From a virus: DNA of 64,000 nucleotides. The notes below the pieces were generated by a model, which was given only the letters and a program-made list of their open reading frames with translations, did no database searches and was not told the DNA's origin. Shown here piece by piece: positions 37,044 to 45,657 of this stretch. Position numbers and translations under genes: made by a program. Positions within the stretch are counted from its first letter, which is position 1, and every line of letters begins with the position of its first letter. Where the stretch lies: the IMG/VR virus record IMGVR_UViG_3300021963_000063, positions 1-64,000 of that record; one strand, written 5' to 3'.

Positions 37044-37308
37044 TTTGAATTGCCTCCTTTGCATGATTTGCTTTTTCCTTTTTCTTTTTATTTTGACACA
37101 TTGCACATGTAGAATCTGGATTATGCATACTTAAAGGAGATCCGCAAGAACATAGCCTTACCTTTCCTGCAAGTCTTTCTTTCTTTGCATAATACTTTTC
37201 CATAATTCTTTTGTTTGTAGAAACTCTGCAGCATGTTTGCGAGCAGTATTTTTGATTATGAGTCCTAAACTCAAAATCATTTCCACATTCAATACAGGCT
37301 TTGATCAT
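37006..37308 (-). CDS. double zinc-knuckle protein, 100 aa
   Basis: CIECGNDFEFRTHNQKYCSQ gives one four-Cys ribbon, and LCSCGSPLSMH with CAMCQ gives a second, followed by a basic KKKKEK tail. Resembles zinc-finger halves of HNH-type and MYM-type proteins without the nuclease core. It overlaps the RuvC start by 38 bp and is coupled to the Cas4-like gene. Confidence 0.65.
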   Translation of the reverse strand: MIKACIECGNDFEFRTHNQKYCSQTCCRVSTNKRIMEKYYAKKERLAGKVRLCSCGSPLSMHNPDSTCAMCQNKKKKEKANHAKEAIQNAIIKTSKTKSR

Positions 37309-38081
37309 TGACTGCGTACTTTCAGAGAGTCAATCTTAGTCCTACCATCTGGCTTTGACCAGCAAGATTCTTTGATTGGGCAATATGTACATGGGAAAGC
37401 GTTTTCCTTAAATGGTCTTTTAATGTTTTTACCATCTATCCACGCCTGATATACTTCTTTCATCCAGTCAAAGATGTAATCTGCATAGACTTTATTTTCT
37501 TCTGACATGACAATAGGAACAACTGCAAGCTCATGAGAGTTCTTATTCTCATATAAGAAGAATCCTTCATCAAGTCCTAACACTTTCATATAAATTAAAA
37601 GTTGTACAACGTGGCTATCTGCTCCAGTTGAGGTATCTTTACGAATATCAAATCCTTCTGCTTTAATGGTTTTAATTTCTCCAACAACCTCTTCTCCGTC
37701 AATTTCCATAATGATATCTGCGAAGCCACGAATAGGTGGGTTAACTGACTTGATCTCACGCTCTAGTTCTTTTACAAGACCAGCCTTTTCCATTGCACCC
37801 TGAATACGCTCATGAGCCTGTGTACCTGCATTCATTGCAGCCATTCCCTGAGCGTTAAAACTATCCTTAAACTCTGTTCCAGTAAAGGCTAGGCTCCAGT
37901 ATCTTGCACAGGTTCCGTAACCATAGCCAACTGTAGATGGAGAGAAGGTTTTCTTTTTCTTAAACTCTGTACCATTCTTACCTTGTAGATAAGCCTTACC
38001 GATTGCAAGACGAAGCTTTTTGGCATCAACCTTTGTATCTCTTGGTTTTGTTGTTAGTGTCTTTATTAAGTTTTTAGCCAT
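37305..38081 (-). CDS. Cas4/RecB-like PD-(D/E)XK nuclease with Fe-S cysteines, 258 aa
   Basis: Cys58 in GTCARYW and a C-terminal CTYCPIKESC give the four Cys of the 4Fe-4S site in Cas4/AddB-type nucleases. Catalytic residues are His90 (AGTQAHERI), Asp122 (GFADIIME), Glu135 and Lys137 (VGEIKTIK). Such phage exonucleases process DNA ends for recombination or degrade host DNA. No CRISPR genes accompany it, so it is a phage recombination enzyme. Confidence 0.85.
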   Translation of the reverse strand: MAKNLIKTLTTKPRDTKVDAKKLRLAIGKAYLQGKNGTEFKKKKTFSPSTVGYGYGTCARYWSLAFTGTEFKDSFNAQGMAAMNAGTQAHERIQGAMEKAGLVKELEREIKSVNPPIRGFADIIMEIDGEEVVGEIKTIKAEGFDIRKDTSTGADSHVVQLLIYMKVLGLDEGFFLYENKNSHELAVVPIVMSEENKVYADYIFDWMKEVYQAWIDGKNIKRPFKENAFPCTYCPIKESCWSKPDGRTKIDSLKVRSQ

Positions 38082-38082
38082 A

Positions 38083-38418
38083 TCATGCTCCTAAGTTATA
38101 TCTTGCTACATACTTTAATGCATCTACCATTTTATCAAGACTATCTTTCATTGTATAGTAGACGTTCTTCTTTGTGTTATTAATACTTCCAGATGGACCT
38201 TTTGCTACTGTTGTGTAGTATGTTGCAAGTACAGCAAACTTAACACTCATTGCTTGTAGTTTTCCAATTAGTGCTACTGCTTGAACAGATGGAATGTCAG
38301 GCTTCATCATAATTTTAACAATGATTGCCATTGCCTCATCAAGTTCTGGATCATTCATAAACTCATGAATGTCGTTAAATTCTGTTACTTGGTTAATATA
38401 ATCAAGTGTTGATTCCAT
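38083..38418 (-). CDS. hypothetical helical protein, 111 aa
   Basis: All-alpha protein with VQAVALIGKLQAMSVKFAVL and a basic C-terminal helix, seen between recombination genes. Six bases of overlap-free spacing to the Cas4-like gene. Similar short helical proteins accompany phage recombination operons but I cannot name the family. Confidence 0.6.
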   Translation of the reverse strand: MESTLDYINQVTEFNDIHEFMNDPELDEAMAIIVKIMMKPDIPSVQAVALIGKLQAMSVKFAVLATYYTTVAKGPSGSINNTKKNVYYTMKDSLDKMVDALKYVARYNLGA

Positions 38419-38707
38419 TTGCTCTCTCCATTAAATCTTCTAGTGCAGCCCATTCAATGACTGCTAATCTTATCTTTTGTGTTTCTCCAATAGCTAGTAA
38501 TAGGGCAGGATATTTGTTTTTATCCGTTCTCAATGTGTCTGTGACAATCTTAGCCCACACATCTTGATTGATAGTAAAACTTTTACCTGCTTCTTTTACA
38601 TCTACAATAAACTCATCTGTATTGCCGTCACCCTTATAGTACTGACCACGACCAGAGTTTTTATGTGGCTTGGCACCAATTCTTTTTAGTTCTGCTGCTT
38701 CACTCAA
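38402..38707 (-). CDS. Holliday-junction-resolvase-like PDDEXK protein, 101 aa
   Basis: Opening ELKRIGAKPHKNSGRGQYYK then GNTDEFIVDVKEAGKSFTIN gives the Glu, Asp, and Asp-x-Lys set typical of Hjc-like and phage resolvase folds; VWAKIVTDTLRT and PALLLAIGE complete the pattern. It probably binds or cuts branched DNA. Second junction-type nuclease besides the RuvC-like protein. Confidence 0.7.
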   Translation of the reverse strand: MSEAAELKRIGAKPHKNSGRGQYYKGDGNTDEFIVDVKEAGKSFTINQDVWAKIVTDTLRTDKNKYPALLLAIGETQKIRLAVIEWAALEDLMERANGINT

Positions 38708-38889
38708 AGTGTTGCCTCATTATCGTGACCTGCTGCACAAGTATACTTTAAAATCATAGAGTCTTCATCTAAAATAGCAAACCCAATTGATTCCATACAG
38801 TTTTGGCATACAAATGTTCCTGTAACCTTAAGACCTTCTTGCTCTTCATTGTTTTTTAATTTAACAAAATCATTTGGATTTATACTCAT
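38704..38889 (-). CDS. small zinc-ribbon protein, 61 aa
   Basis: FVCQNCMESIGF and TCAAGHDNEATL give a CxxC plus CxxxH zinc site in a short beta protein. Coupled by 4-bp overlaps to RecA upstream and the resolvase-like gene downstream. Function unknown; a recombination accessory is plausible. Confidence 0.65.
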   Translation of the reverse strand: MSINPNDFVKLKNNEEQEGLKVTGTFVCQNCMESIGFAILDEDSMILKYTCAAGHDNEATL

Positions 38890-39893
38890 AGCTTTGAATA
38901 CACCTGAGATTCTAAGGTATCAAATACTTCTTGGTTTTCTCTAACATATTCTACTACCTTTGCACGACCCTGAAGTCTTTGATCTAGAACTGTATACCAT
39001 GCTCCACCACGCTCAATAATTCCCATGAGTTCTGCTGTATCAACGAGGTCTGCAACCTTATCAACTCCAACATGGTCTCCCTGGAAATAGAAGTCATATG
39101 ATCCACTAATGAACTGTGGTCCTGTTTTATTGTAATCAATTGTCCAGTTTACTGGACGACCTACACGCTGTTCAATTAGTCTGTCTCCAACAGAGACCTT
39201 GTCCTTGATAGAACTTGCTTCAGATTCTGATGACCATAACTTTACAATTGTGCTAGAGAAGAACTTAACAGCCATACCTCCAGTTGGGATATGAGTAGCG
39301 TGCATTCCACCAAAACTGTTTCTCTGTTGTGAAATTAAAACTAGCAAAGTATTTTCATTTACATAGTTAAGCATCTTTACTGCATGTGTCATGTCTTTTG
39401 CTTCAGCACCAATCTGCTTGGTGTCTTGAAGATCTTTTAGTTCGTTACCATCTTTTTCAAAGTAAATAGCAGGAAGAAGTGCAGAGATTGAATCAACAAC
39501 AATTAAATCTACTCCAGCCTTCATGAGGTCTACTGCTACATCTACCATGTCATTGATTGTTTTAGCAGAAGAATAAATTAATTTGCTTGAGTCTACTCCT
39601 AGCTTTTCAGCCCACTCTGGAGAATAAGATGCTTCTGAATCAATCCAGGCACACATCTTTCCTTCTTTTTGTGCTTCACCAATCATCTGCAAACAAAATG
39701 ATGATTTACCTGCAGACTTATTTCCCCATACAAGGATTTGTCTACCGTATCCAAAGCCACCCTTTAGTCCAACATTAAGACTGAGGCTTGGTGTTGCTTG
39801 TTTTTCTGTTTCTACTTCTGTTGCTGCTTGTACCCTTTTTCTTGTTTTGGGGTCTAGCTTTGACAGGATTTCTTCCATTGCTAATTCGGTCAT
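38886..39893 (-). CDS. recA: RecA-like recombinase, 335 aa
   Basis: RecA core with Walker A GNKSAGKS at 57-64, CAWIDSEASY, the Walker B-like DLIVVDSISALLP and the L1/L2 region LISQQRNSFGG followed by the TGGMAVKFFSS segment. Strand exchange protein for phage recombination-dependent replication or repair. GGAGAA precedes ATG 39893. The 5' end overlaps the basic tail of the upstream gene by 119 bp. Confidence 0.93.
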   Translation of the reverse strand: MTELAMEEILSKLDPKTRKRVQAATEVETEKQATPSLSLNVGLKGGFGYGRQILVWGNKSAGKSSFCLQMIGEAQKEGKMCAWIDSEASYSPEWAEKLGVDSSKLIYSSAKTINDMVDVAVDLMKAGVDLIVVDSISALLPAIYFEKDGNELKDLQDTKQIGAEAKDMTHAVKMLNYVNENTLLVLISQQRNSFGGMHATHIPTGGMAVKFFSSTIVKLWSSESEASSIKDKVSVGDRLIEQRVGRPVNWTIDYNKTGPQFISGSYDFYFQGDHVGVDKVADLVDTAELMGIIERGGAWYTVLDQRLQGRAKVVEYVRENQEVFDTLESQVYSKL

Positions 39894-40053
39894 TAAAATG
39901 ATTCTCCAATACTTCCGCTAATTCTTTTACTTCTTGATCACGCATTGATTCTAATTTTTTAATAATAGAATACATTTGCTCTTCATTATATCCTCTAATT
40001 ACAAGTAACAGTTCTTCGTTTACTCCTTCTAAAAGATATCCTCTTATTTTCAT
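39775..40053 (-). CDS. small protein with a basic tail that overlaps recA, 92 aa
   Basis: Residues 1-53 (MKIRGYLLEGVNEELLLVIR onward) are folded-looking and fill an otherwise empty 160-bp space. From about residue 54 the text becomes Arg/Lys/Asn/Ser-rich (KKKGTSSNRSRNRKTSN) and runs 119 bp into recA in another frame. Either the tail is a true overprinted nucleic-acid-binding extension or the gene has lost an earlier stop. No family recognised. Confidence 0.55.
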   Translation of the reverse strand: MKIRGYLLEGVNEELLLVIRGYNEEQMYSIIKKLESMRDQEVKELAEVLENHFNDRISNGRNPVKARPQNKKKGTSSNRSRNRKTSNTKPQS

Positions 40054-40065
40054 CTGTCTATTATA

Positions 40066-40410
40066 TCATCCCAGTACGCCATGCATTTTTGGGCGTTCTG
40101 TATTGATATTAATCTTTTTCATTAAGGTATCTTCTAGTGAGTCTTCTACTTCTCCATACATTCTTAATCCCTCATAAAGATCAAGTACACGGATTAAGAT
40201 ATCAGCAAGCTCTTCTACGACCTCACCCTTACCTTTTTGCTTACGAAGGGCTTCAAGAACCTCTGTAACCTCTGAGTGAATCATTGCTAACTGCTTACCA
40301 AAGAAGATAAATGTTTCACCTACTGGTTCAGCGTTTGAGTACATATAATCCCAAAAACCTTTTTCTGTTGCATTTCTATGAATTTCTTTTGCTAAATTAT
40401 CTAAGTTCAT
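40066..40410 (-). CDS. MazG-like nucleotide pyrophosphohydrolase, 114 aa
   Basis: HSEVTEVLEALRK and VVEELADILIRVLDL form the ExxE(12-28)ExxD metal site of all-alpha NTP pyrophosphatases. These clear non-canonical or excess NTPs and can lower (p)ppGpp in phage-infected cells. It overlaps dnaE by 4 bp, linking it to replication. Confidence 0.85.
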   Translation of the reverse strand: MNLDNLAKEIHRNATEKGFWDYMYSNAEPVGETFIFFGKQLAMIHSEVTEVLEALRKQKGKGEVVEELADILIRVLDLYEGLRMYGEVEDSLEDTLMKKININTERPKMHGVLG

Positions 40411-43400
40411 CGTTCAAACTCCTTTACTGTTACGCTTCCTGATGATGTTGTCTGTAAGACTGGCTTACAGTGTGTTCCTGGCTTCATGTTAATCAAAGAC
40501 GTAGCATACATATTAGGGAAGATAACTAAAGAGTATAACTCTTTATCTTTATCTGCCAAAACTGCGTTAGCCATTTTCTGTCCTGTTTTAGTTTTGCGAG
40601 GAATAAAACTAATGGTATACATTTCATTGTCAGCAAGTGTCATTGTCTTTGCCTGAATGTACTTAATGAAAGGATCATTAATATCTTTCATATTATCTGC
40701 TGTTGCATATGCACCAATTCTGTTATCTGCTACCAAGAATATGTAAATCTTTCCTGGCTCGATTACAGTATCTGATCTATCAAAGATTCCAACTGATCCT
40801 GTCTTGTCAACAATTTCAATTCTGCTCCAGCCGTCTCCACGCTTAATAGATTTTACCATAGCGACAACAAGGAAGGAACCCTCTTCTGAATATTCTTCAA
40901 GTGGTCTTGAATATGCTTCAATCCATCTTGGAATATCACTAGTGAATTCAGGAATGTTAAGATACTCATAGTAGTTATCTTTTTCATCTCCGATTCTTGG
41001 GTTATCAGTAAATGCTGCTGCACCAACCTTGTTTAAGGATTCAACCGCTCTGTTATTTACTCCAGAGCCTTTTGCAGTTGCAAATTCTTTAAACTGCTGA
41101 TAGCTACTGAATGGTCTTTCAGCAATAATCTTACTTCCAATGTTTTCGGAAATAAACTTAATATTACCTAGACCAAATCTAATTGCATCACCGTCAAGGG
41201 CAAAGTCAATATCAGATTCATTGATGTGTGGAAGACGAATAGATATACCCATACGCTTTGCTTCAATCAGGTAGTCTGTACGAGTATCCTTATCTTTTTC
41301 ATTCTTTAACAAAGAATACATAAACTCATGTGGGTAATACTTCTTTAACCAAGCAGTCCAGTAAGACAGCATGGAATAGGCAACAGCATGAGATTTATTA
41401 AATGAGTAACCTGCGTGAGCTTCAAAGTCATGCCATAATTTTTCTGCTTGTTTCTTTTCAATATGCTTAGAAGCACCTGTAACAAACTGCTCTTTATACT
41501 GATCAAATTCTCTAGCATCTTTTTTCTTACCAATAATTTTACGGACTTTATCTGCTTCTGCCATAGACATACCCCCAAGATGCACACAGGCAAGCATTAC
41601 CTGCTCCTGATATAGAATACATCCGTAGGTATCTTTTGTAAATTCCTTTACAATCTCATGAACATAGTTTACTGGAGCCTTACCCTTTTTACGCTTAATG
41701 TATTCTGCACCAATAGTATTCATAGCACCTGGTCTTACAAGTGCGTTAGATGCAGCAAGTTCATCAAAGTTATATACACCCATCTTAATTAAAAGGTTAG
41801 TATATGGAACTGCTTCTGCTTGGAAAACACCCTTTGTAAACCCTGCCGTTAAGTCTGCATAAACTTCTTTATCGTCTAGTGGAATTTCACGAAGGTTTAT
41901 TTTTTTCTTTTTACGCTCTACAATAATATCTAATGTATCGTGAATTACTGTAAGAGTCTTAAGACCAAGTGCATCAATCTTAATCAAACCAATATCTGCA
42001 GCCTGTTCCATATCAACAGCAACCACCTGAACTCTTTCATCTGATTGTGTGTCCTTACGAGTCTCCATAGGAGCATAACGCCAGATCTCATCTTTAGATG
42101 CAACAATACCAGCAGCGTGCATTCCAGTTCCACGAATACGTCCACGAAGCCTCTCAGCATACTTTACGACCTCTGGATATTTATCACGGAACTCTTTACA
42201 GGTTGATGCTGTCATAAACTCATCCCAAGTTTCAACACCCTTAAGTGCTTTATTAACTTCTGGAAGTGGAACGTGGAAAGCTCTAGCAACGTCACGAACA
42301 ACACCCTTATCTTTAAATGTTAAGAATGTAGCAATAGATGCAACATGAGTATATTGATCTGAAAGATATTCTTTTACTTGACCACGTTTACGATCTTCAT
42401 AGTCTGTATCAATATCGGGAAAGTCATTGCGTTCTGGATTAATAAATCGGAAGAATAGCAATCCATACTTAATTGGATCTACTTCGGTAATTCCTAGAGC
42501 ATAGCAGACAAGTGAACCTGCAGCAGAACCACGACCAGGACCAACAAGGATGTTATTATCCTTTGACCAGTTAATCATATTGCCTACAACAATAAAGTAA
42601 GATGAAAAGTTTTTAGACTTAATGATATCTAACTCTTCATTTAGTCTTGCTACATATTCTTCATTGTCTGCAAACCCACGCTTAGCAAGACCTGTTAATG
42701 CTAATTGCTCAAGCTCGTAGTCTGGATCTTTATATTCTGCAGGAAGTAAGTCAAGGTTTTCTTTAAAGTCATAAGAGCCAATCTTATCAGAAATCTCAAC
42801 TGAGTTTTCATATAAATCATCACGATCAATACCTTGGTCAAGCATAAGGTCTTTAACATCCTTGTGACCCATAAGAAAAATTTCTAAGTCTTTGAAAGAC
42901 ATAAATCGATCACCATATAAGTAATCAAGACGTTCAATAATATCTTTAATCTTACGACTATCCTCAAACTTTGCTTCTTTACGAATGTTTGGATGTGTTC
43001 CAAGAATAAGCATAATTTCTTCTGCCACACGATCTTCTGGAGATGCATAATGACAATCAAGGGTAACAGTGCTTTTAATATTCATTGAGTCTGCTAGTTC
43101 TAGCATTTGATGGTTAAGTTCTGCAGGATTATGTGGTTGTAGTTCCATGTAGAAGTTATCTCCAAACACTTCCTTAAACCATGCTGTGTGCTTCTTAGCC
43201 ATTTCTAAGTTACCATTTTGAATAGCCTTAGCAATAATTCCATTCATGCAGCCAGATACGATTACTAAGTCTGACGAATGCTTTTCTAATACATCAAAGT
43301 CAATACGAGGCTTGGAAAAGAAGCCTTCATTCCACCCGATCTCTGATAGTTTAGATAGGTTTTGTAATCCGTTTTCATTCTTTGCTAAAACAATTAAGTG

Positions 43401-43667
43401 ATTGTAAATTTGATCATCTGCACCACGATCTTTCCTAGCTCTTTTATCAAGACGGTCAGGTGTAAAGTATGCTTCTAAGCCAAGTATTGGTTTTACTTTC
43501 GTGTCTTTTGCTGCAATAAGAAAATCTCTATGACCACTAAGTGTTCCATGATCTGTAAGTGATAGTGCTGTCATCCCCACCTCTTCTGCACGTTTCAGAA
43601 GCTCTTCTGGTGAGGAGAATCCATCTAGCAAACTATAGTATGAGTGCGAATGGTGATTGTGATACAT
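40407..43667 (-). CDS. dnaE: DNA polymerase III alpha subunit (DnaE type), 1086 aa
   Basis: N-terminal PHP domain (HNHHSHSYYSLLDG, LTDHGTLSG) and C-family polymerase core with Asp418 and Asp420 in FPDIDTDYED and Asp565 in LIKIDALGLKTL, matching the three catalytic Asp of E. coli DnaE. Tyr-Gly-x-x-x-Tyr-Gln-Glu-Gln region (TYGCILYQEQVM) and HhH follow, and an OB-fold near 945-1010 (FLVVAMVKSIKRG). Complete replicative polymerase of the phage, read from a near-perfect promoter inside a hairpin. Confidence 0.95.
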   Translation of the reverse strand: MYHNHHSHSYYSLLDGFSSPEELLKRAEEVGMTALSLTDHGTLSGHRDFLIAAKDTKVKPILGLEAYFTPDRLDKRARKDRGADDQIYNHLIVLAKNENGLQNLSKLSEIGWNEGFFSKPRIDFDVLEKHSSDLVIVSGCMNGIIAKAIQNGNLEMAKKHTAWFKEVFGDNFYMELQPHNPAELNHQMLELADSMNIKSTVTLDCHYASPEDRVAEEIMLILGTHPNIRKEAKFEDSRKIKDIIERLDYLYGDRFMSFKDLEIFLMGHKDVKDLMLDQGIDRDDLYENSVEISDKIGSYDFKENLDLLPAEYKDPDYELEQLALTGLAKRGFADNEEYVARLNEELDIIKSKNFSSYFIVVGNMINWSKDNNILVGPGRGSAAGSLVCYALGITEVDPIKYGLLFFRFINPERNDFPDIDTDYEDRKRGQVKEYLSDQYTHVASIATFLTFKDKGVVRDVARAFHVPLPEVNKALKGVETWDEFMTASTCKEFRDKYPEVVKYAERLRGRIRGTGMHAAGIVASKDEIWRYAPMETRKDTQSDERVQVVAVDMEQAADIGLIKIDALGLKTLTVIHDTLDIIVERKKKKINLREIPLDDKEVYADLTAGFTKGVFQAEAVPYTNLLIKMGVYNFDELAASNALVRPGAMNTIGAEYIKRKKGKAPVNYVHEIVKEFTKDTYGCILYQEQVMLACVHLGGMSMAEADKVRKIIGKKKDAREFDQYKEQFVTGASKHIEKKQAEKLWHDFEAHAGYSFNKSHAVAYSMLSYWTAWLKKYYPHEFMYSLLKNEKDKDTRTDYLIEAKRMGISIRLPHINESDIDFALDGDAIRFGLGNIKFISENIGSKIIAERPFSSYQQFKEFATAKGSGVNNRAVESLNKVGAAAFTDNPRIGDEKDNYYEYLNIPEFTSDIPRWIEAYSRPLEEYSEEGSFLVVAMVKSIKRGDGWSRIEIVDKTGSVGIFDRSDTVIEPGKIYIFLVADNRIGAYATADNMKDINDPFIKYIQAKTMTLADNEMYTISFIPRKTKTGQKMANAVLADKDKELYSLVIFPNMYATSLINMKPGTHCKPVLQTTSSGSVTVKEFER

Positions 43668-43686
43668 TTTTCTCCGATAATAATAA

Positions 43687-43732
43687 GTGAGGGTGATAAG
43701 CTATTATAGCCCATCACCCTCACGCTTGTCAA
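43687..43732 (-). promoter_or_regulatory. consensus promoter of dnaE inside an 11-bp inverted repeat
   Basis: Minus-strand TTGACA (43732-43727), 18-bp spacer, TATAAT (43708-43703): both hexamers exact consensus. The perfect inverted repeat GTGAGGGTGAT/ATCACCCTCAC (43687-43697 and 43713-43723) lies across the spacer and just beyond the -10, with TATAAT in the loop. The same repeat, transcribed from upstream, would form a terminator-like hairpin after the ssDNA-binding gene. Confidence 0.8.
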
Positions 43733-43739
43733 CTAACTT

Positions 43740-44396
43740 TTACCAGTCAACCGATGCACTTGCAGTTACGTCTGCATCAAGACCCATAAAGAAAGCTTCC
43801 TGGTCTGAATACTTTACTTGACGTACAGCAGTCTCATCAAGATTGTAAAGGTCAAGACCCTTAAAATCAAAAGGTGATTCATCTGTAGTTAGTGGGAATA
43901 GGGAGTAACTGGTTTGAGTTCCAGTTCCTGTTCGCTTTAATCGCCAGATTACATTTGTAATTGAACCTGTATCTCCAGCATACTCAACGATTGTCGTTGT
44001 TGTTGGGGACTTTGGACCAACACCTTGCGACCAAATAGCAACGTATGGTTCATCTGTACCCTCGTCTACTAGCACGTTTGTGTAGTAGCGAAGACGAGCC
44101 TTCCATCCTGCCTTTGGATCACGGCGATTCATCTCACAACCGTAGCAACGACCTTCCTCGTCCATTGAACATACTGCCTTACGGCGATAGTCTTTTGGAT
44201 TTGTGTGTTCTGCTACAACGATTGCAAGACCACGTTCTGTATTGTAATTTTTTGAGTCTGCATCAACTTCGTTCATAAAACGAATCTTTACGCTCTGTCC
44301 ATCTTCTAGCTTAAGCCAGCGAGCCTTTGGACCACTTTCGGTCCTTGGACGATCAATTAGGTTTTTAATATTTGCTAAACCTGTAATACTTGCCAT
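43740..44396 (-). CDS. single-stranded DNA-binding protein, actinophage type, 218 aa
   Basis: WLKLEDGQSVKIRFMNEVD opens an OB-type fold; VCSMDEEGRCYGCEMNR is a zinc-like Cys loop like that of gp32-type SSBs, and the sequence RVYYTNVLVD-like strand (ARLRYYTNVLVD) follows. The C-terminus is acidic and Trp-ended (ASASVDW), as in proteins that recruit partners. Expected to coat ssDNA for the DnaE polymerase. It has its own promoter. Confidence 0.75.
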   Translation of the reverse strand: MASITGLANIKNLIDRPRTESGPKARWLKLEDGQSVKIRFMNEVDADSKNYNTERGLAIVVAEHTNPKDYRRKAVCSMDEEGRCYGCEMNRRDPKAGWKARLRYYTNVLVDEGTDEPYVAIWSQGVGPKSPTTTTIVEYAGDTGSITNVIWRLKRTGTGTQTSYSLFPLTTDESPFDFKGLDLYNLDETAVRQVKYSDQEAFFMGLDADVTASASVDW

Positions 44397-44444
44397 AATA
44401 TATTTCTCCTTAATAGTTGGTTCGATAAGTGAACCTGTCTAAAC

Positions 44445-44473
44445 ATTGTATCAGATTGATAATGCTAAGTCAA
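44445..44473 (-). promoter_or_regulatory. promoter of the ssDNA-binding protein gene
   Basis: Minus-strand TTGACT (44473-44468), 17-bp spacer, TACAAT (44450-44445), 49 bp before ATG 44396. The leader carries a small GGTTC/GAACC hairpin, then a good AAGGAG. Confidence 0.65.
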
Positions 44474-45401
44474 GTGACTTTATTTGTTTATATGAAGATA
44501 AGATTTGATCATCTTTCATATCTCCAATGTCTTTTACTCCATCTGGGAAGTCCATTGACAACACTGGAACAGTTAGGTTGTTATTTAGATTTTGCATTAG
44601 TTTCATTCCTGCTTCATCCTGATCCATAGCAAGGATAACTCTAACAGCATACTTATTTAAAAGTTTTATTTGATTCTTTCCAAGGTTGGCACCAAGGGTT
44701 GCTACCGCAGGAATATTTAATTGCCACAAACGAATTGCATCAAAAGAAGACTCTACAATAACTATGTCTTTAAACTTGCAATTGTTTAGATTAAAGAGTA
44801 CCTTGTTCCTTGGTAGACCAGTTGAGTTCTTGAACGACTTTCCTTCTACCGAACGTCCCACAAATCCAACGCATATGTTTGTGTGTGAGTAAACAGGAAC
44901 CGTAACCATGTCTTGCTTTTCTGAGTACCCAAGCTTAAAATGTTTTATTGCATCTGAAAGAATATTTCTACCATTAAAGTATGCTAGGGCTCTTTCGTTT
45001 TGCATCAAAGAGTTATGTAGCCTGTTTACAGTTGCTGAATCAAACTCCTCAAACTCTTCTTTCACCTGGATATCTTTTTCAATAACTGAAGAAAAGTCAA
45101 TGCTTTTTTCTGAAGATGAAATTATTCTACTGGCTTCAAAGTAGTTTCTATTAGTTGTTCGCATAACTAAATCTAATAAGTTACCACGCTCTCCGCAGGA
45201 GAAGCAAACAAACAAACCTTTTTCTTTACTTACTTCACAAGCAGGGGTATTTTTGTTATAGTGAAATGGGCAGAATACAAGATAGTCAGAGTCTAACTCT
45301 GAACCTATTTCGACTCCACAGACTTTGAGGACTTCTCTGATTTGATCTGGGTCGTATGACTCATTGGAACTAGGCTGTTTCCACTTACTCCTCTGTAGCA
45401 T
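44451..45401 (-). CDS. DnaG-type primase, 316 aa
   Basis: N-terminal CHC2 zinc finger with Cys44, His47, Cys66 and Cys69 (FCPFHYN and FVCFSCG), then a TOPRIM core with IVIVESSFDAIRL (Glu) and ILAMDQDEAGMKL (DxD). It synthesises RNA primers for the lagging strand. Shorter than bacterial DnaG because the helicase-binding C-terminal domain is missing. Follows the DnaB-like helicase gene, overlapped by 97 bp with a small gene. Confidence 0.88.
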   Translation of the reverse strand: MLQRSKWKQPSSNESYDPDQIREVLKVCGVEIGSELDSDYLVFCPFHYNKNTPACEVSKEKGLFVCFSCGERGNLLDLVMRTTNRNYFEASRIISSSEKSIDFSSVIEKDIQVKEEFEEFDSATVNRLHNSLMQNERALAYFNGRNILSDAIKHFKLGYSEKQDMVTVPVYSHTNICVGFVGRSVEGKSFKNSTGLPRNKVLFNLNNCKFKDIVIVESSFDAIRLWQLNIPAVATLGANLGKNQIKLLNKYAVRVILAMDQDEAGMKLMQNLNNNLTVPVLSMDFPDGVKDIGDMKDDQILSSYKQIKSLDLALSI

Positions 45402-45640
45402 TTAGCTTTTACCTTTCCTAGATATATACCATACCATGTTATCTTAAATTCGTAAGAATGTCCAGTGTAACTTGTACTAAAAATTGGATCTAAATCAAGG
45501 TGAGGAACATAACCTTTTATTCTCATATATTCCTCAACAATAACCATATATTGTTCACGCAGTCTTGGGAAATCGGCATCATCATAGATTTGACCATCTA
45601 TTGAAAAGTCTTTAATTTTCCTGTGTCCTGCAAACTCCAT
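45305..45640 (-). CDS. hypothetical protein between helicase and primase, 111 aa
   Basis: A folded N-terminal part (HRKIKDFSIDGQIYDDAD, EEYMRIKGYVPHLDLDPIF) and a beta segment TGHSYEFKITWYGIYLG; the last about 30 residues are Ser/Lys-rich (SEKSSKSVESK) and run 97 bp into the primase. Position suggests a replication accessory such as a primase-helicase linker. No family recognised. Confidence 0.55.
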   Translation of the reverse strand: MEFAGHRKIKDFSIDGQIYDDADFPRLREQYMVIVEEYMRIKGYVPHLDLDPIFSTSYTGHSYEFKITWYGIYLGKVKAKCYRGVSGNSLVPMSHTTQIKSEKSSKSVESK

Positions 45641-45657
45641 ACATCCATTATATTGTA

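Noticed and set aside
45641-45657. TATAAT directly before ATG 45640 as a leaderless promoter
   Set aside because: Only two bases separate it from the ATG and no -35 is present; likely chance in AT-rich DNA.
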